Assembly (NCBI GenBank): GCA_020831525.1
Contig: JAFIGH010000005.1
Span: 1-64,000 of the forward strand
DNA from: Opitutales bacterium
Lineage (GTDB): Bacteria; Verrucomicrobiota; Verrucomicrobiia; Opitutales; Oceanipulchritudinaceae
DNA length: 64,000 nt
Reading direction: 5' to 3'
Shown one piece after another: positions 1 to 11,700 of the stretch. The stretch's first letter is position 1. The number at the start of each line of letters is the position of its first letter. The position numbers and the translations under genes were made by a program. The notes below the pieces were generated by a model, which saw nothing but the letters and a program-made list of their open reading frames with translations, was not told where the DNA came from and did not search any database.

Positions 1-2
1 GG

Positions 3-230
3 GCGTTGGGCCGGGAGGAGTGGCTGACGGAAGGCGGCGGCGCGCGGGCGCTGGGGCGGTTGCCGAAACCACCCGGACCCACGCGCGTGGAGATGGTGAG
101 CGGGCTGCCGCTAGCGGCAGCGAACGCGCGGGCGGCGGAGTGCGCGGAAGCATCGGCCGGAATCGTGAGGACATCGCGGAGAGCACCTGATTTGTCCGCG
201 GTGCCGGATTGCGGGCTTGCGCGCGGGTGA
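3..230 (+). CDS. Possible C-terminal fragment of an unidentified protein (cut by window start)
   Basis: The third reading frame is open from the first base to a TGA at 228-230 and encodes about 75 residues rich in Ala, Gly, Arg and Pro. Its third codon positions are strongly GC-biased, as in the confirmed genes here, so it may be the tail of a gene that begins to the left. I recognise no domain. The stretch reading 'VEMVSGLPLAAANARAAE' looks like ordinary globular protein. The second frame is also open over most of this span, so coding is not certain. The frame ends about 85 bases before the argG start. Confidence 0.35.
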   Translation, partial: ALGREEWLTEGGGARALGRLPKPPGPTRVEMVSGLPLAAANARAAECAEASAGIVRTSRRAPDLSAVPDCGLARG

Positions 231-314
231 CGTCTCCTCCAGTGAGATGTGTTTTCCAGTCCGCATCCGCGCGCGGGCGGAAGAGGACCCTTTAACGAAC
301 CACCATCTGCTGAA

Positions 315-1568
315 ATGAAAATTGTATTGGCTTACTCTGGAGGGCTCGACACCTCCGTGCTCGTCAACTGGCTGAAGAACCACTTTGACGCCGAGATCAT
401 CACTTTTGCCGCGGATATCGGACAGGAGGAGGAACTGGACGGTCTCGCCGATAAGGCGAAGAAGACGGGTGCCTCGGCCCACTACACGGTCGATCTGACC
501 GATGAGTTCGCCGCCGACTTTCTCTATCCGATGATGCGTGCTAACGCCGTATATGAGGGGCAGTATTACCTTGGCACGTCTATCGCGCGTCCACTCATTG
601 CGAAGGCGCAAATTGCCGTTGCCCGTGCCGAGGGGGCCGATGCCGTGGCCCACGGTGCCACGGGCAAGGGCAATGACCAAGTGCGCTTCGAGCTGACCTA
701 CGCCGCCATTGCGCCGGATTTGAAAGTCATCTCGCCGTGGAGGATGGAGGTCTTCCGCAAGGCCTTTCCGGGCAGGAGCGAAATGATCGAGTATTGCCGG
801 CGCGAGGGCGTGCCCGTGGAAGCGTCGGCGAAGAAACCGTATTCCATGGACCGGAACCTTCTGCACATTTCCTATGAAGCGGGAATCCTTGAAGACCCGT
901 GGTTCGATCCGACCACGCCGGAAAACCGCGGAATGTTCAAGCTCACCGTTGATCCATCGGACGCTCCGGACGACGCCGAGTATGTCGAACTGGAGTTCGA
1001 GCGCGGCGACTGCACGGCGGTCAACGGCAAGCGTGTGGATCCGGCGGAATCGCTCCGCGTTCTCAACCGTCTTGCGGGTAAACACGGCATTGGGCGCGTC
1101 GACCTTGTGGAAAACCGTTTTGTGGGCATGAAGAGCCGCGGCGTCTACGAAACTCCCGGAGGGACAATCCTCGTGCATGGACGTAAACAGGTCGAGTCGA
1201 TCACACTCGACCGCGACCTCGAACACCTGCGCGACGGACTTATTCCAAAGTACGCGGAGTTGGTGTACAACGGTTTCTGGTATGCGCCCGAGCGCGAAGC
1301 GCTACAAGCGTTCTTCGACAAGAGTCAGGAGAGTGTCACGGGAACTGTCCGGCTGAAGCTCTACAAGGGCAATGTCATCACCGTTGGCCGCAAATCCCCG
1401 CTGTCACTCTACGACGAAAACATCGCCTCGATGGAGGGTGTGGCGAGCGATTATAATCCGGACGACGCCACGGGCTTTATCCGCCTGCAGGGCCTGCGGC
1501 TGCGCGCCCGGCGCCACCACCAGGACCTTCCCGCCGTCGACCTTGAAACAAAGCTTACGCGCGAGTGA
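315..1568 (+). CDS. argG: Argininosuccinate synthase
   Basis: ArgG condenses citrulline and aspartate with ATP to argininosuccinate, the penultimate step of arginine biosynthesis, in the cytoplasm. The chain is 417 residues, close to the usual ~400. The N-terminus carries the ATP-pyrophosphatase P-loop '[12 protein letters not shown]' (about residues 5-16). The substrate-binding stretch '[15 protein letters not shown]' follows near residue 114, and 'SPWR' about 20 residues later. I start at the ATG at 315 because the protein then begins [10 protein letters not shown] as in the family; the frame is open upstream to 249, but that extension has no family match. No strong Shine-Dalgarno precedes the start. 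The gene stands alone, about 500 bases before the next gene. Confidence 0.97.
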   Translation: MKIVLAYSGGLDTSVLVNWLKNHFDAEIITFAADIGQEEELDGLADKAKKTGASAHYTVDLTDEFAADFLYPMMRANAVYEGQYYLGTSIARPLIAKAQIAVARAEGADAVAHGATGKGNDQVRFELTYAAIAPDLKVISPWRMEVFRKAFPGRSEMIEYCRREGVPVEASAKKPYSMDRNLLHISYEAGILEDPWFDPTTPENRGMFKLTVDPSDAPDDAEYVELEFERGDCTAVNGKRVDPAESLRVLNRLAGKHGIGRVDLVENRFVGMKSRGVYETPGGTILVHGRKQVESITLDRDLEHLRDGLIPKYAELVYNGFWYAPEREALQAFFDKSQESVTGTVRLKLYKGNVITVGRKSPLSLYDENIASMEGVASDYNPDDATGFIRLQGLRLRARRHHQDLPAVDLETKLTRE

Positions 1569-2069
1569 GCAATTGCGCGTTCCGGGATCGTCTGCGGGAT
1601 AACGGGCGCACAACGGGATTGAAAGTTGTCGCGTGGAAGGAGTTTGGATCCGGGTCGTCCTGCGTTGCGAAGTGGTTTAATGGTTATAGGAATTAAATAT
1701 CTTTAGTTTATCTGTTCCGTATTGGTCGTCTTGGCAGAGTCCATGGGCCTGTGCGGGGCGTTCCGTGTCTGGTGAAGACTGAAATGAATGTGTGTTCGCA
1801 AGCGGTTGAAACTCCGGAGGTGATGGTGTTCGCACGCGCTTCAATGCAGGTTGCGTAACTCTCGTTCTCCACTTGGAGGGACGGCAGGGAGACAATCGCG
1901 CAGCGCCGGTGGGCCGGAATCTCTCCGGTCAGGCAATTGATTGCCGGAGTTATCAGGAAGGCACTACGTTGCGGGGCTCCAGTAAGGTATACGGCTACGG
2001 GGATTTGTTGGGATCACCCTACTTACTTTTTCTTGCGGCGGAAGCGTTGCTTATGGAATCTATTAGACC
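1569..2069. other. 501-base non-coding region upstream of the giant-protein operon
   Basis: No convincing ORF or RNA gene is visible. An AT-rich patch around 1675-1715 stands out from the GC-rich surroundings and is a plausible promoter area, but I cannot assign -35/-10 boxes with confidence. A compact inverted repeat lies at 1923-1949 (listed separately). The leader would be unusually long if transcription starts in the AT-rich patch, about 350 nt before the GTG start at 2070. Confidence 0.5.
1923..1949 (+). promoter_or_regulatory. Inverted repeat (candidate leader hairpin) upstream of the PEP-CTERM gene
   Basis: GGCAA (1932-1936) and TTGCC (1941-1945) pair around a TTGA loop. The stem can extend through a bulge to CTCC (1923-1926) with GGAG (1946-1949). 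No T-run follows, so it is not a classical terminator. It could be a 5' leader element or protein site for the operon that starts at 2070. It matches no riboswitch class I can name. Confidence 0.3.
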
Positions 2070-2726
2070 GTGAGGCTGTCTTTGTTATTTTGGTTTGTAT
2101 GCGTCCTTGTTGTCGGTTGGGTCGTTGGTGTGCCTTTGCGCGCGGCGTCGAATTTTGTTGTGAACGGCGAGTTTCTGGCCGGTCTGGACGGGTGGGAGTC
2201 GAGAGGTTCCGTGTTTACGACGGGCGGATCGGCGGCCCTTGCGGACGACGGGGAAGCGCGGTCGCTGCTCTACCAGGGGATGGAGCTGGAGGGCGGTAAC
2301 TATGCCTTTTCTTTTGATTTCCGCAATTTGTTGTCGGCGGCGGTTCCGCCCGGCGCGGCCTTGGATACTTTTTTCGCGACCTTGTACTTCAGCGCCTCGC
2401 CGGAGCTGTTTGATCCGGAGGATTTGACGGGGGTAAGCGGCTTCGAGGCGCTTCTTGATCTGGACGTGAACGGCCCGCGTCTGTTCGCGGGCGAAGTCGG
2501 ACTGAGTCCGGCGGGGAGTGAATTAACGCGGTACACAACGGACTTCACGCTGGCGGAGCCCATGACAGTGTTCGCGGTATTTGATTTGGTGGACTTGAAC
2601 GGCATCAATGACGACAGCCTCGTTCTCATTGATAACGTGACACTTATCCCCGAGCCGCGCCATGCCGCGCTGGTCGCGGCAGGTGTTGTATTGGTGATGA
2701 TGGTGCTTTACCGGAGGATGGGTTGA
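2070..2726 (+). CDS. PEP-CTERM-like secreted protein with a jelly-roll-like domain
   Basis: This 218-residue protein has an N-terminal signal peptide (hydrophobic residues 3-20, Ala-Ala near 26). Its beta-rich ectodomain starts 'NFVVNGEFLAGLDGWE', resembling carbohydrate-binding/galactose-binding-like modules of PEP-CTERM proteins. The C-terminus shows the PEP-CTERM order: 'PEPRHAALVAAG', a hydrophobic helix, and a final basic 'YRRMG'. In the family this tail directs processing by an exosortase and links the protein to exopolysaccharide export; no exosortase gene lies in this window. The start is a GTG at 2070, chosen because it gives a proper signal peptide; no strong ribosome-binding site is seen. 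Its stop (TGA 2724-2726) shares a base with the next ATG, so translation is probably coupled to the giant gene downstream. Function is unknown. Confidence 0.78.
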   Translation: MRLSLLFWFVCVLVVGWVVGVPLRAASNFVVNGEFLAGLDGWESRGSVFTTGGSAALADDGEARSLLYQGMELEGGNYAFSFDFRNLLSAAVPPGAALDTFFATLYFSASPELFDPEDLTGVSGFEALLDLDVNGPRLFAGEVGLSPAGSELTRYTTDFTLAEPMTVFAVFDLVDLNGINDDSLVLIDNVTLIPEPRHAALVAAGVVLVMMVLYRRMG

Positions 2727-5700
2727 TGCGGTTACCGGCACGGTTGATTCTATTTTTTGCGTTTCTTCTTCCGGCCGCGTCGCCGGCGGTGCCGCTCCCG
2801 GTAGACGAGCGCTTTGCCGTCACGGCGACGGAAATCAGTTCGACGCTGGACCGGTTGACCGGCGAGGTGGAAACGAGCGTGCGGCTGGAACTGGAGAACA
2901 CAGGGGACCGGCCCATCGAGCCGCCCTTGCACGCGGTTTTCCGGTTTTCCGGTCCGGGCGGGGTGCTCCTTGAGGCGGAAGGCGGGCCCGGGAGCGAACC
3001 GTATGACGCGTGGTATTTCGATCTTTCGGACGCCATCGGAGGCGGCTTGGAACCCGGCGGTGTCATCGAAACACAATTCCGCTACCGCCGCCCGGCGGGC
3101 TCAGGCATCCACTACACGGTGGAGCTGTTCGCGGAGGTGAACCGCGATCCGCTGGCCGTGCTGTCCGGTCCGGACCTCGAGGTCGCGGGGGCGGTCCTCG
3201 CCTTTGACGGCGGGGAATCGTTCGACCCGGACGGGGGCGAACTGACGTATTTCTGGGAATTCGGCGATGGCACGACGAGCGAAGAAGTGGCCCCGTCGCA
3301 TTTCTACCAGTTGCCGGGCGTCTACACCGTGCGCCTGCGCGTGACCGACGCGAAGGGGGCGGTGGACGCGGCGGTGCGCACCGTGCGCATTCTGCCGGAG
3401 GGGGATTTTGCATTGGCGCGGACGCGTGTGCTCGACGGGTCCGGTCAACCGCTCGGCGGCGCGCGGGTGGAGGAAATCTCAGAGGAAGGCGTGTCGGAGG
3501 ATGTCGCCGACGGGGAGGGGTTGTTTATCGGATCGGGAACACCTGGCCAGCGGTGGTGGATGTTTTCGGACGAGGGCCGTCTGGCGGTCTGGCGCAGGGT
3601 GGAATATGTCGACCGCTCGGTCGTGCTCGTGGCGAGTCCGTGGCTGGCAAAGGTGCCTGCGGTGTCGGTGGCGGTCTCGCCTCTGGAGGGGATGATGATC
3701 GGTTCGGAAGCGGCGGGCGCGCGACTGGATTTTCCCGCCGGTGCTTTTTCCGAGAATGCGACGGCGGGTTTCACTCCTCTCGGCGGGCAGACCTTGCCGC
3801 TGCCCTTGCCGCGCGGGTGGACGCCGCTCGCGGCCTTTCACTTTTCCACGGCGGCGGAGGTGCTCGCGCCGGGTGCGGTCACCTGGCACCCTGCACGCAT
3901 ACCGGGTACCGGTGAGACGACGGTAATTTTGAGGTTCGACGAGACGGATCCACAGTGGACCGTGGCGGCGGTTTCGACGAACGGCACTTTGCCCGGCGCG
4001 GAGGTGGAGGCAACGGGCGTCCATGTGCTCGCAGTGGCGGACACCGGACCGACGGCTCCACCCGCGCCGGAGACTGGAGCCGCGCTTGCCGGCGGGGATA
4101 CGGGGGACGGCACCCAACTCACGGCGGAGGGCGCGTTCGACCCCCCGCAACGAGTGGCGAGTCTTGACCCTGCGGCGGTGACGACTACCGGGCGCGTAGT
4201 TTTCGAGGCGGACGGATCGATGGCGAGCGGACGCCTCTTCCGCGCGGAGGTCTCCGAACGCTACGCCCTGGTCGACGGCAGCGGCCTGCGCACGCCCGAT
4301 TATGACATGACCTTTTTTGGATTCCGCGATCAGGCGGAACGCGAACCGAACCGGTTGCGGGCGGAGTTTCTTTTCCGGCCGTCTCTGCTGCTTCCGTCTT
4401 CGGAACTCGCGGAGGCGCGGCTCTTCGCGACGGTGCTCGACGCGGAGGCCTTTGCGGGTGCGATCCTCGATCCGGCGGGCGGGTTGCTCTCAACGGACTT
4501 TGTCTCCCTCGCCGTCCCGCCGGGGGCGTTTCCGCAGCGCACGGTGGCGGAGTTGCGCGATCTCGACGCGGACGGATTCTCGGCGATTCTCGGCGACCTC
4601 GCGCCGCTGCGCGCTTTCCAGTTGATCGGTCCGTCGGCGGAGGCGACGCTTCCGGTGGAGATTTCCGGTGTTCCGGCAAACGCCCGTTTCGTTTTGGCGC
4701 GGCTCTTTTCGGCGGGCGGGCGGCAAGGGCTGGAGCCCGTCCTGCGAATGAAAAGCGACGCCGGCGGCACGGCGCGCGGCGACGAGCCGGATTCGGGCCC
4801 GCGTCTGCCTGGTTTGCGCACGGGCGGCCGCTACGTGCTTGTGGCGGTCGAGGAGCGGCCCGGGCTTGTCACGGGTACGGCGCGCGACCTCGGCGGCGAT
4901 CCGGCGACCGGATTGGTCGCGGGGATCGTCGGGGAGCCGTGGCGGGCGCTGTCCGGGGCGGGCGGTGTCTTTTTCCTCGTCGCTCCGGCGGGAGAGGGGA
5001 CGGCTGACGCCGTCGATCCGTCGGACGCCAACCGGGGCACGGCGGACTTTGTCTTGGAGCCAGATGGAGCGGCCGTGGCGACGGTCGACATCCGGATTGT
5101 GCCCACGGGGCCGCGCGTCATCGAGGTTGTGCCGGCGCCCGGAGCGACCAACGTGAATCCGGTTGCGCCGGTCCGGATCGTCTTCAGTGAACCGGTTGAT
5201 CCGGCTACGTTCGGCCCGGAGGCCTTTGCCCTGAGAGAGGCGGGCGGCGACGGCGACGAGGTCGTGCCCGGCTCGCTCGGCCTCAATGCGGCGGGAACGG
5301 AGGCCACTTTTCTTCCCACGAATCCCTTGCCCCGCGCAACGGTTTTTGAGATCGCGCTTTCGCCGGAGATACGCGACCTCGGCGGCCTGCCCATCGAGGG
5401 CGACCTCGTTTTTGTCTTCCAAACACGGGCGCACGCCGCGCGCGGCATTGGGGCGGAACTCGTCATCTTCGAGCCCGGTGCGGAAAACGTGCCGGAAGCG
5501 GTCCTCTCACAATTGACGGGCTACTCGGCGGGCACAGGAAGCCCGCACGTCATCGCCACGGGCGGCCCCGGCACGGCCGATCCCGAAGTTCCGGTCATCC
5601 TCGTCAACGAGACCACGGGCGAAACGGCGACGGTGCTCTCCCGGCCCGACGGCAGCTTCGCCTCGTTCATCGATGCGGATGAGGCGGACTTCGTCAGCGC

Positions 5701-8700
5701 CGTTTTCGTGAACGCCAATGAAACCCGCGTGACCATCCCCGCGACACGGCAGCATTTTGACGACGGCCGGGTCGGTCTCTACAATCAGGGCGGCATCCTT
5801 GAGGCGGAGAGCGACGGGTCCGGGGTGCGCGTCCTGGTGGAACCGGAGGCCATTCAGAGCCGCACCCGTTTCTCGCTCGCGTTTCTCGACCTCAACGAAT
5901 TTCTCGACATGGTGGGCGGTGTCGAACCGCTCGACGGCAAAGTCATCGCGGCGGTCAACTACGCGGAAGAACTGGAGGGCATCTCCAAGGCGGCGGCGGT
6001 GAGCGTGGATGTCGACCCCGGAGCCCTCGGATTGCCGCCGGACGCAGATCCGTATGAGGCCACCTACGCGCTCACCATTCCCCGCGACATCGGCGGAACG
6101 ATTGTTTACGAGGTCGTTGACAAGATGGAGTATGTGGAGGACGCCGAGGGCAACGCGCGCCTCGAAACGACCTCGCCACCGTTCATGGGCCTGTTGCTTC
6201 GCCAGTTGGGAAAAATGCAGGAGGCCTCTCCCTATGCGGACCGTTTGCAGCAGGCGCGCATTGACAAAGTCTCCCTCAAATTCCCCAACGTGAAAGTGGG
6301 TGGAGCGGCGGGCTTTCTCATCGAGACGTTCGCCGTGACCCTCATCGCGGCCGGACCCAACGTGGTCATCTCAGGGGAGGTGAGCCGTCGTGAAGAGGGT
6401 GCGGGACGCGGTTCAGGAGAACCCCTCGCGGGCGCGCTCGTGAGCTTGAAGAATCCCCTTCTGTCCCCGCCGGCGGGAACGCCGGACGCCGCCAACATCG
6501 TCGCCGCCCCGCTCCTTGAGGGGCAGACCATCGCGACCACCCGCGAAAACGGAGCCTACGCGCTCATCACGAGCGCCCTTGTCATCGGGAGCATTGGGGC
6601 GCAGGTGGAGGCGCGGCACGCCCGGTTTCCCATGCAGCGTCCGTCGTCGACGGCGGCTTTTATCGATCCCCGGCAAGTCACAATCATGCGGGCGAATCTT
6701 GAATTCGTCGTGCCCGCCGGAGGCGGCGTGCTGGAAGACCGCAGCGATCCCTTCCTGAGCTTGAGCCACACGCCCGTCTTTCCGGCGGCGGGCGGCGAGG
6801 CGACGGTCCGGATGATCGGGGTGGACGACGTATCCGTTGCCGGAATGGGCCTTGAGCTACTCGAGTTCCGCACCCTCGTCTCGAATGAGCCGCTGCCCTT
6901 GGACCGTATTGAACTCGAGATGGTCTCCTCGGGGCAGCCTTCGCCCGCCCGGATGATTCAATCCTGGCGGATTTCCGCTTCCGAAGCGGGTATCGCGACG
7001 CTTTTCGCGATGGTCGCGGACGGGGCGGGCAACGTTCGCGAGGTCCTGCACAAGGTGCCTTTCGGCATTCCCGCAGTGGCGGACGATGCCGATGCCCCGC
7101 CGCGTCGGCTGGCCTTTCACTGGCCGCCGGACGGTGCGGACGGCGTCGCCCCGGGCACGCCCGTCGTGCTCCGCATTTCCCGGCCGCTGCCTCCGGAGCT
7201 GCTCTCCGGACCGGCGGCAAGCGGTTCGTGGCTGAGCCTGCCGTCGGCCTTCGAGGTCCTCGCGGTGGAGCCGTCGCTCGACGGCCGCGAGGTGCGCATC
7301 CGTTACCGCCCGCGCGGATCGGGCGATGATTCGCGCATGACGGTATCCATTATGTCGACCGTGCTCGACCAGGTGCCCGGCCTCGGGGGAGAGGATTTCG
7401 GCGATGACGGGGAGGATACCGGTGGCGGCGGCTATTCGTTTTCCTTCAGTTTCGCTCCGGAGGCGGCGGCGGCCCTGCCGGGCGTGATTTCAAGCGGCGG
7501 GGGGATTGTCGCGCACGGGCGGTTTGCCTATGCGATTTCGCGGGATTCGTCTTCGAGCGGTCGCCTTGTTACGGTCGACCTCGCCAACCCGGCGGCCCCG
7601 GCTGTTCCCGGGGGCTCCGCTTTCACAAAGACGTTGGAGGGGCGTCCGTCCGCCCTCGCGCTCGTTCCCGACTACGCCCTCGCGCGCAACGCCAACCCCG
7701 ACTTCACCTCGGATCATCCGGTCCGCACCTACCTTGTGGTCTTCAGCGGCGAACCCCTTGGTTTCAAGTTCATCTATTTGTTTGAAATCCGTCCGGACGG
7801 TTCTCTCGAGCAAGTCCACCGCTCGGTCATCAGCCGGGAGATCGCCAACGTCGTGAAGACCAAGTGGGACCCGCCGTTTTTGAGCTTTCTCGAATTGTCG
7901 GCGACGACGAACAACCAAGTCCATCTGATGGACCTGAACGCTTTTTCCATCGCCAAGGAGTTGACCGACCAAAACCCGAATGCCCTGCAGGACGCACCCC
8001 CGTTCGGCCGGCCCGGCGTCGACCTCAACAACGACGGGGACTATGCCGACCCGGGGGAGCGTAATCCGGTGCCGGCGCTTGACGCGCGGTTTTTCGGCCA
8101 GGTCTTCAGTTGGGCGCCGCTCGACGCGCAGGAGCGCATCGAAGATTACGACGCCGATTCGAGCTTCGGTCTCCTCGGCACGGTCTTCCGCTCTCCTGAA
8201 GGCAACGGCTTGCGCATGCTGCTCGGGGGCGGCGCGGGCGAACTCCTGCCGGAATCAGCCGTGCTGTTCTTTGCGGAACCGGCGCGCCGACTGACCTTCC
8301 TGCCCGCGACCCGACTCTTCGTGGGCGGAGGTGCCGAGGATTTGCGGGATCTGGCGCTCGTTTCGACTTCGGCCGATGGGAGCGGAAGCGGTCGCCTCCT
8401 TGTCGTTGACGTGAGTGTCCCGGAAGCGCCCGCACTGCTGGCAAGCCTCGAATTGCCCGGGGGCCTCGGCGCGGCGGGGAGCGTTTCGCGGCGCAAGGAC
8501 GGTCGCCTCGCTCTTGCCATGGGCAACGGGCCGCTCCTGCTCCTCAGCCCCGAACGCCTCCTCCTTGATGAAAACGGGGATTATGCCGAAGGCGAATTCG
8601 CGAGCGGCGCGATTGTCGGGCGCATCGAAGGGATCGGCAGCGGCATCCGGACCTTTGTCGACGACTTTGCGGGGATTTCGGCGGTAGCCGGCGGCGGCAA

Positions 8701-11700
8701 CAACCAGGTTCGTTTTTCCGGTCCGCGCCTTTCCGTCGTGCGCGTGCCGGACCATGCGCCCGTCACGGTGGACGGGGCGGGGAGCAACGACCTGTTCAAT
8801 ATGGACGAGGCGGCGCGGCGGGCGTGGCTGGGGGCGGCCCGGGCGGTGGATGTGGCCGAGACCCTCGATCTTGATTTCAGCGGAGATGACCTGCCGCCGC
8901 CCGATCCGGCCTCGCACTATTACGTTGTCGTCGAGGCCCCCGGCGGGCTCGTCGAGGGGGGCGTGCTCGACCTCGTCGCGCAGTCGCTCGGACCCGGCGG
9001 ACGGGCGCTCCTCCCCGGGCGGCGCAACAGCCTGCCGACCCTGCTCGCGAACGAGCGCTTTGTCGGAAAGGCCAGCCTGCTCACCATCGGCAAGTATGCC
9101 TCGCTCATCGACGATCTCGACGCTTTCGCGGGGATCAACGAGATCGTCGAACTGGCCAAGGACCTGAAGGCGGGCGTGGGGACCTACCCCGGCGGACTGA
9201 AAGCGCACCGCATGTCCGCCGATCCCGGCAGTTCGCTCTACAACACTTTCGTGGCCGGGCCGCTCGTGCTCATGGCGCGCCCTCCCGAACGCTTTTCGGA
9301 AGAACCGATGACCCTTGAGGAGGCCCTCGGACGCCTCGAGGCGCAGTTGCCGCGGTCATACCTGCGCGCCTCGCCGCATTTCTGGATCGGTCTCGCGCCC
9401 GCCGGGCAGGGTGCGGGCGGACCCGGGCTCGACCCCTACCGCGCGGTTTTCACGGAGGACTTCCGGGAGATTAATTTTTCATGGCTGTCGCTTATCGCCA
9501 ACTATGCCGAAGGCGGAACCTCCGGCGCGCTCCTCAACATTGTCCGGCAGCTCATCCGCCCGCTCCGCGACGGCACTGTCGACACCTTTCTCCTGCCGGG
9601 AGCGGAGTACTTGCAGCCGGTGGCCTTCCGCCGCAACCCGGTGGTCTTTGTTCCGGGGATCGCCGCCAGCCGTCTGCGCCTCGAAGGAGGCGAGGAGATC
9701 TGGCCGAGCCTCCGCAGTCTCACGGCGGACGGTCGGGCGACGCTCGAGAATATCGTCGCGGACGCCGGGAATCCCCGGCGCCTCGATACGCCGGGCGCTC
9801 TCCTCAGCGTCGGACCCAAGGATGTCCAGGGAGGGTTTCTGCGGCAGTTGGCCATCAACTCCGGTATGGAGGTCTACGATTCCGGGACGCGCTTCGACGC
9901 CTACCGGCTCGGCGGCAATCCCAACTGGAATTCTCTCACCCGCCAGCCGGAACTGTTCATTTTTCCATACGACTGGCGTCTCGACAGTAACGACAACGCG
10001 ATCCTCCTCTCCGAATACGTCGATCTCATTCAGGCGGCTATACCGGACGCACCGAAGGTGGACATCATCGCCCACAGCATGGGCGGTCTCGTCTCCCGGC
10101 GTATGATGCTGGAGGACGGCAACGCCTCCCGTATCGACCGCCTCATTACGATCACAAGCCCGCTCCTCGGCGCAACCAAGGCTGTTTCGGCCCTTCGCAC
10201 GGGGGATTTTGACGAGCTGGGGATGAACATCATGCTGCCGCCCGACGTCATGCGCCGGGCGGCCCGCCGCGCTCCCGCGCTTCATCAGCTCCTGCCCAAC
10301 CACGGTTACTTCGCCCTCGGCGGGCGGCCGGTCGTCGAGGCCGGGTGGGACGCCACTCTCAACGGTCTGCCTTACGGGCTGCTCGAATACGAGGATTACC
10401 GGAAAGTGATGGACACGACCTACCACTTTGATCCGGCCGATCCGGATTCGCTCCCTCCCGTCTCCGTGGCGAACGAGGGACTCTTCGGAAGCGAGATTGG
10501 CGCGGGGCCCATGGTCGACTGGTCCGGAGACGAAAGCGACGTGAAGTTTTTTCACTTTGTCGCCGGTCAGCAGAAATCCCTCACGATCGACCGCGTTTAC
10601 CTGAAGCCCACTCTCTCTTCCTCGCGGGAAGTGACCGATGTCGGCTTGAGCTTCGCGGGCGTGCCCTTCAACCGGCCCAACAGGTTCGGCAATGCATCGC
10701 CGCAAACGATCACCGAAGGCGAACCGCTCGATGTCACACGGACCTTCGTCCTCGACTACGGTTTTCGGGTGGAGCGGGGTATGGGCGACGGCACGGTGCC
10801 CCTCCTCAGCCAGACGCGCGGCTTCGGCAGCGATGGTCTCGATTTCAATCATCGCGACGCCGTCATGCTGCCCATCGTGAGCGCGTCTCCGGGCAAGGAT
10901 GACGACGAACTGGCTTCGCACGTGGGTGTTTTGCGGAATCCCGCGCTTGTGCGCAAAGTCGCCCGCATCCTTGATGGTGAGACCATCGAACAACCCACGC
11001 TGGAGATCAGCGTGGACGCTCCCGATGGCTTCGAGCGGGGCGAGCAAATCGAATTTTCCGTGGAGATTTCGGGCGCGACGGGTACGGGCGAGCTGCGCGT
11101 TATCTGGGACACGGGGGACGGCGGCCGCGCCCTCGGGCGCGAAGGAAGCACTATTTACCGCGACGCCGGGACGTTCACTCTGACCTGTCTCGTCGCCTAT
11201 CCTTCAGGCGAAGGGGCGGTGGCGAGCCGCACGGTGGTTGTCGCCAACCGCGCGCCCGATTTCAAAGTCGTCCGCCGCCCGCGCGTCCCCGCACCCGGAG
11301 AGACAGTCGCGTTTCTCGTCGTGCCGACGGCTCCGGAGAGCAGCGACACGATCACCTACGAATGGGACTTCGGGGACGGGCGCACGCTCCCCGCCGGTCC
11401 GGAGTCGCTCGTGACCCACTCGTACCTGCGTAACGGAACCTACACAGTGCGCACTGTCGCCCGCGACCGGCGCGGAGCCGCCGTCACCCGCGACATTGAG
11501 GTAACGGTATCGGTAGACGCCGCTTTGGCCGGATTCTCGGCGCTCTCCGGCCATGACGAAGATCCGACGGTCCCTGACAGCGCTCCCGTGGATGAAGCGG
11601 CGTCCGATTTTGTCACGATTCTGGCGGTGGGACACGACGCCGAGGCGGGATCTCCGCAAGTCCGTTCGGACGGCGTGCAAGAAGGCTCCGGTCTGCTCAA

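Noticed and set aside
111-1226. 371-codon reverse-strand open frame overlapping argG
   Set aside because: It lies antisense to argG, a confirmed gene, and has no recognisable domain. High GC gives long shadow frames.
1569-1625. Terminator after argG
   Set aside because: Possible pairing between TTGCGC and GCGCACAA is interrupted and lacks a U-run.
1716-1760. Sigma-54 promoter before the PEP-CTERM gene
   Set aside because: A TTGGCA occurs, but the GC element at the required -12 distance does not match the consensus.
1880-2000. Riboswitch in the leader of the giant operon
   Set aside because: A hairpin exists, but no conserved core of a known class can be recognised by eye.
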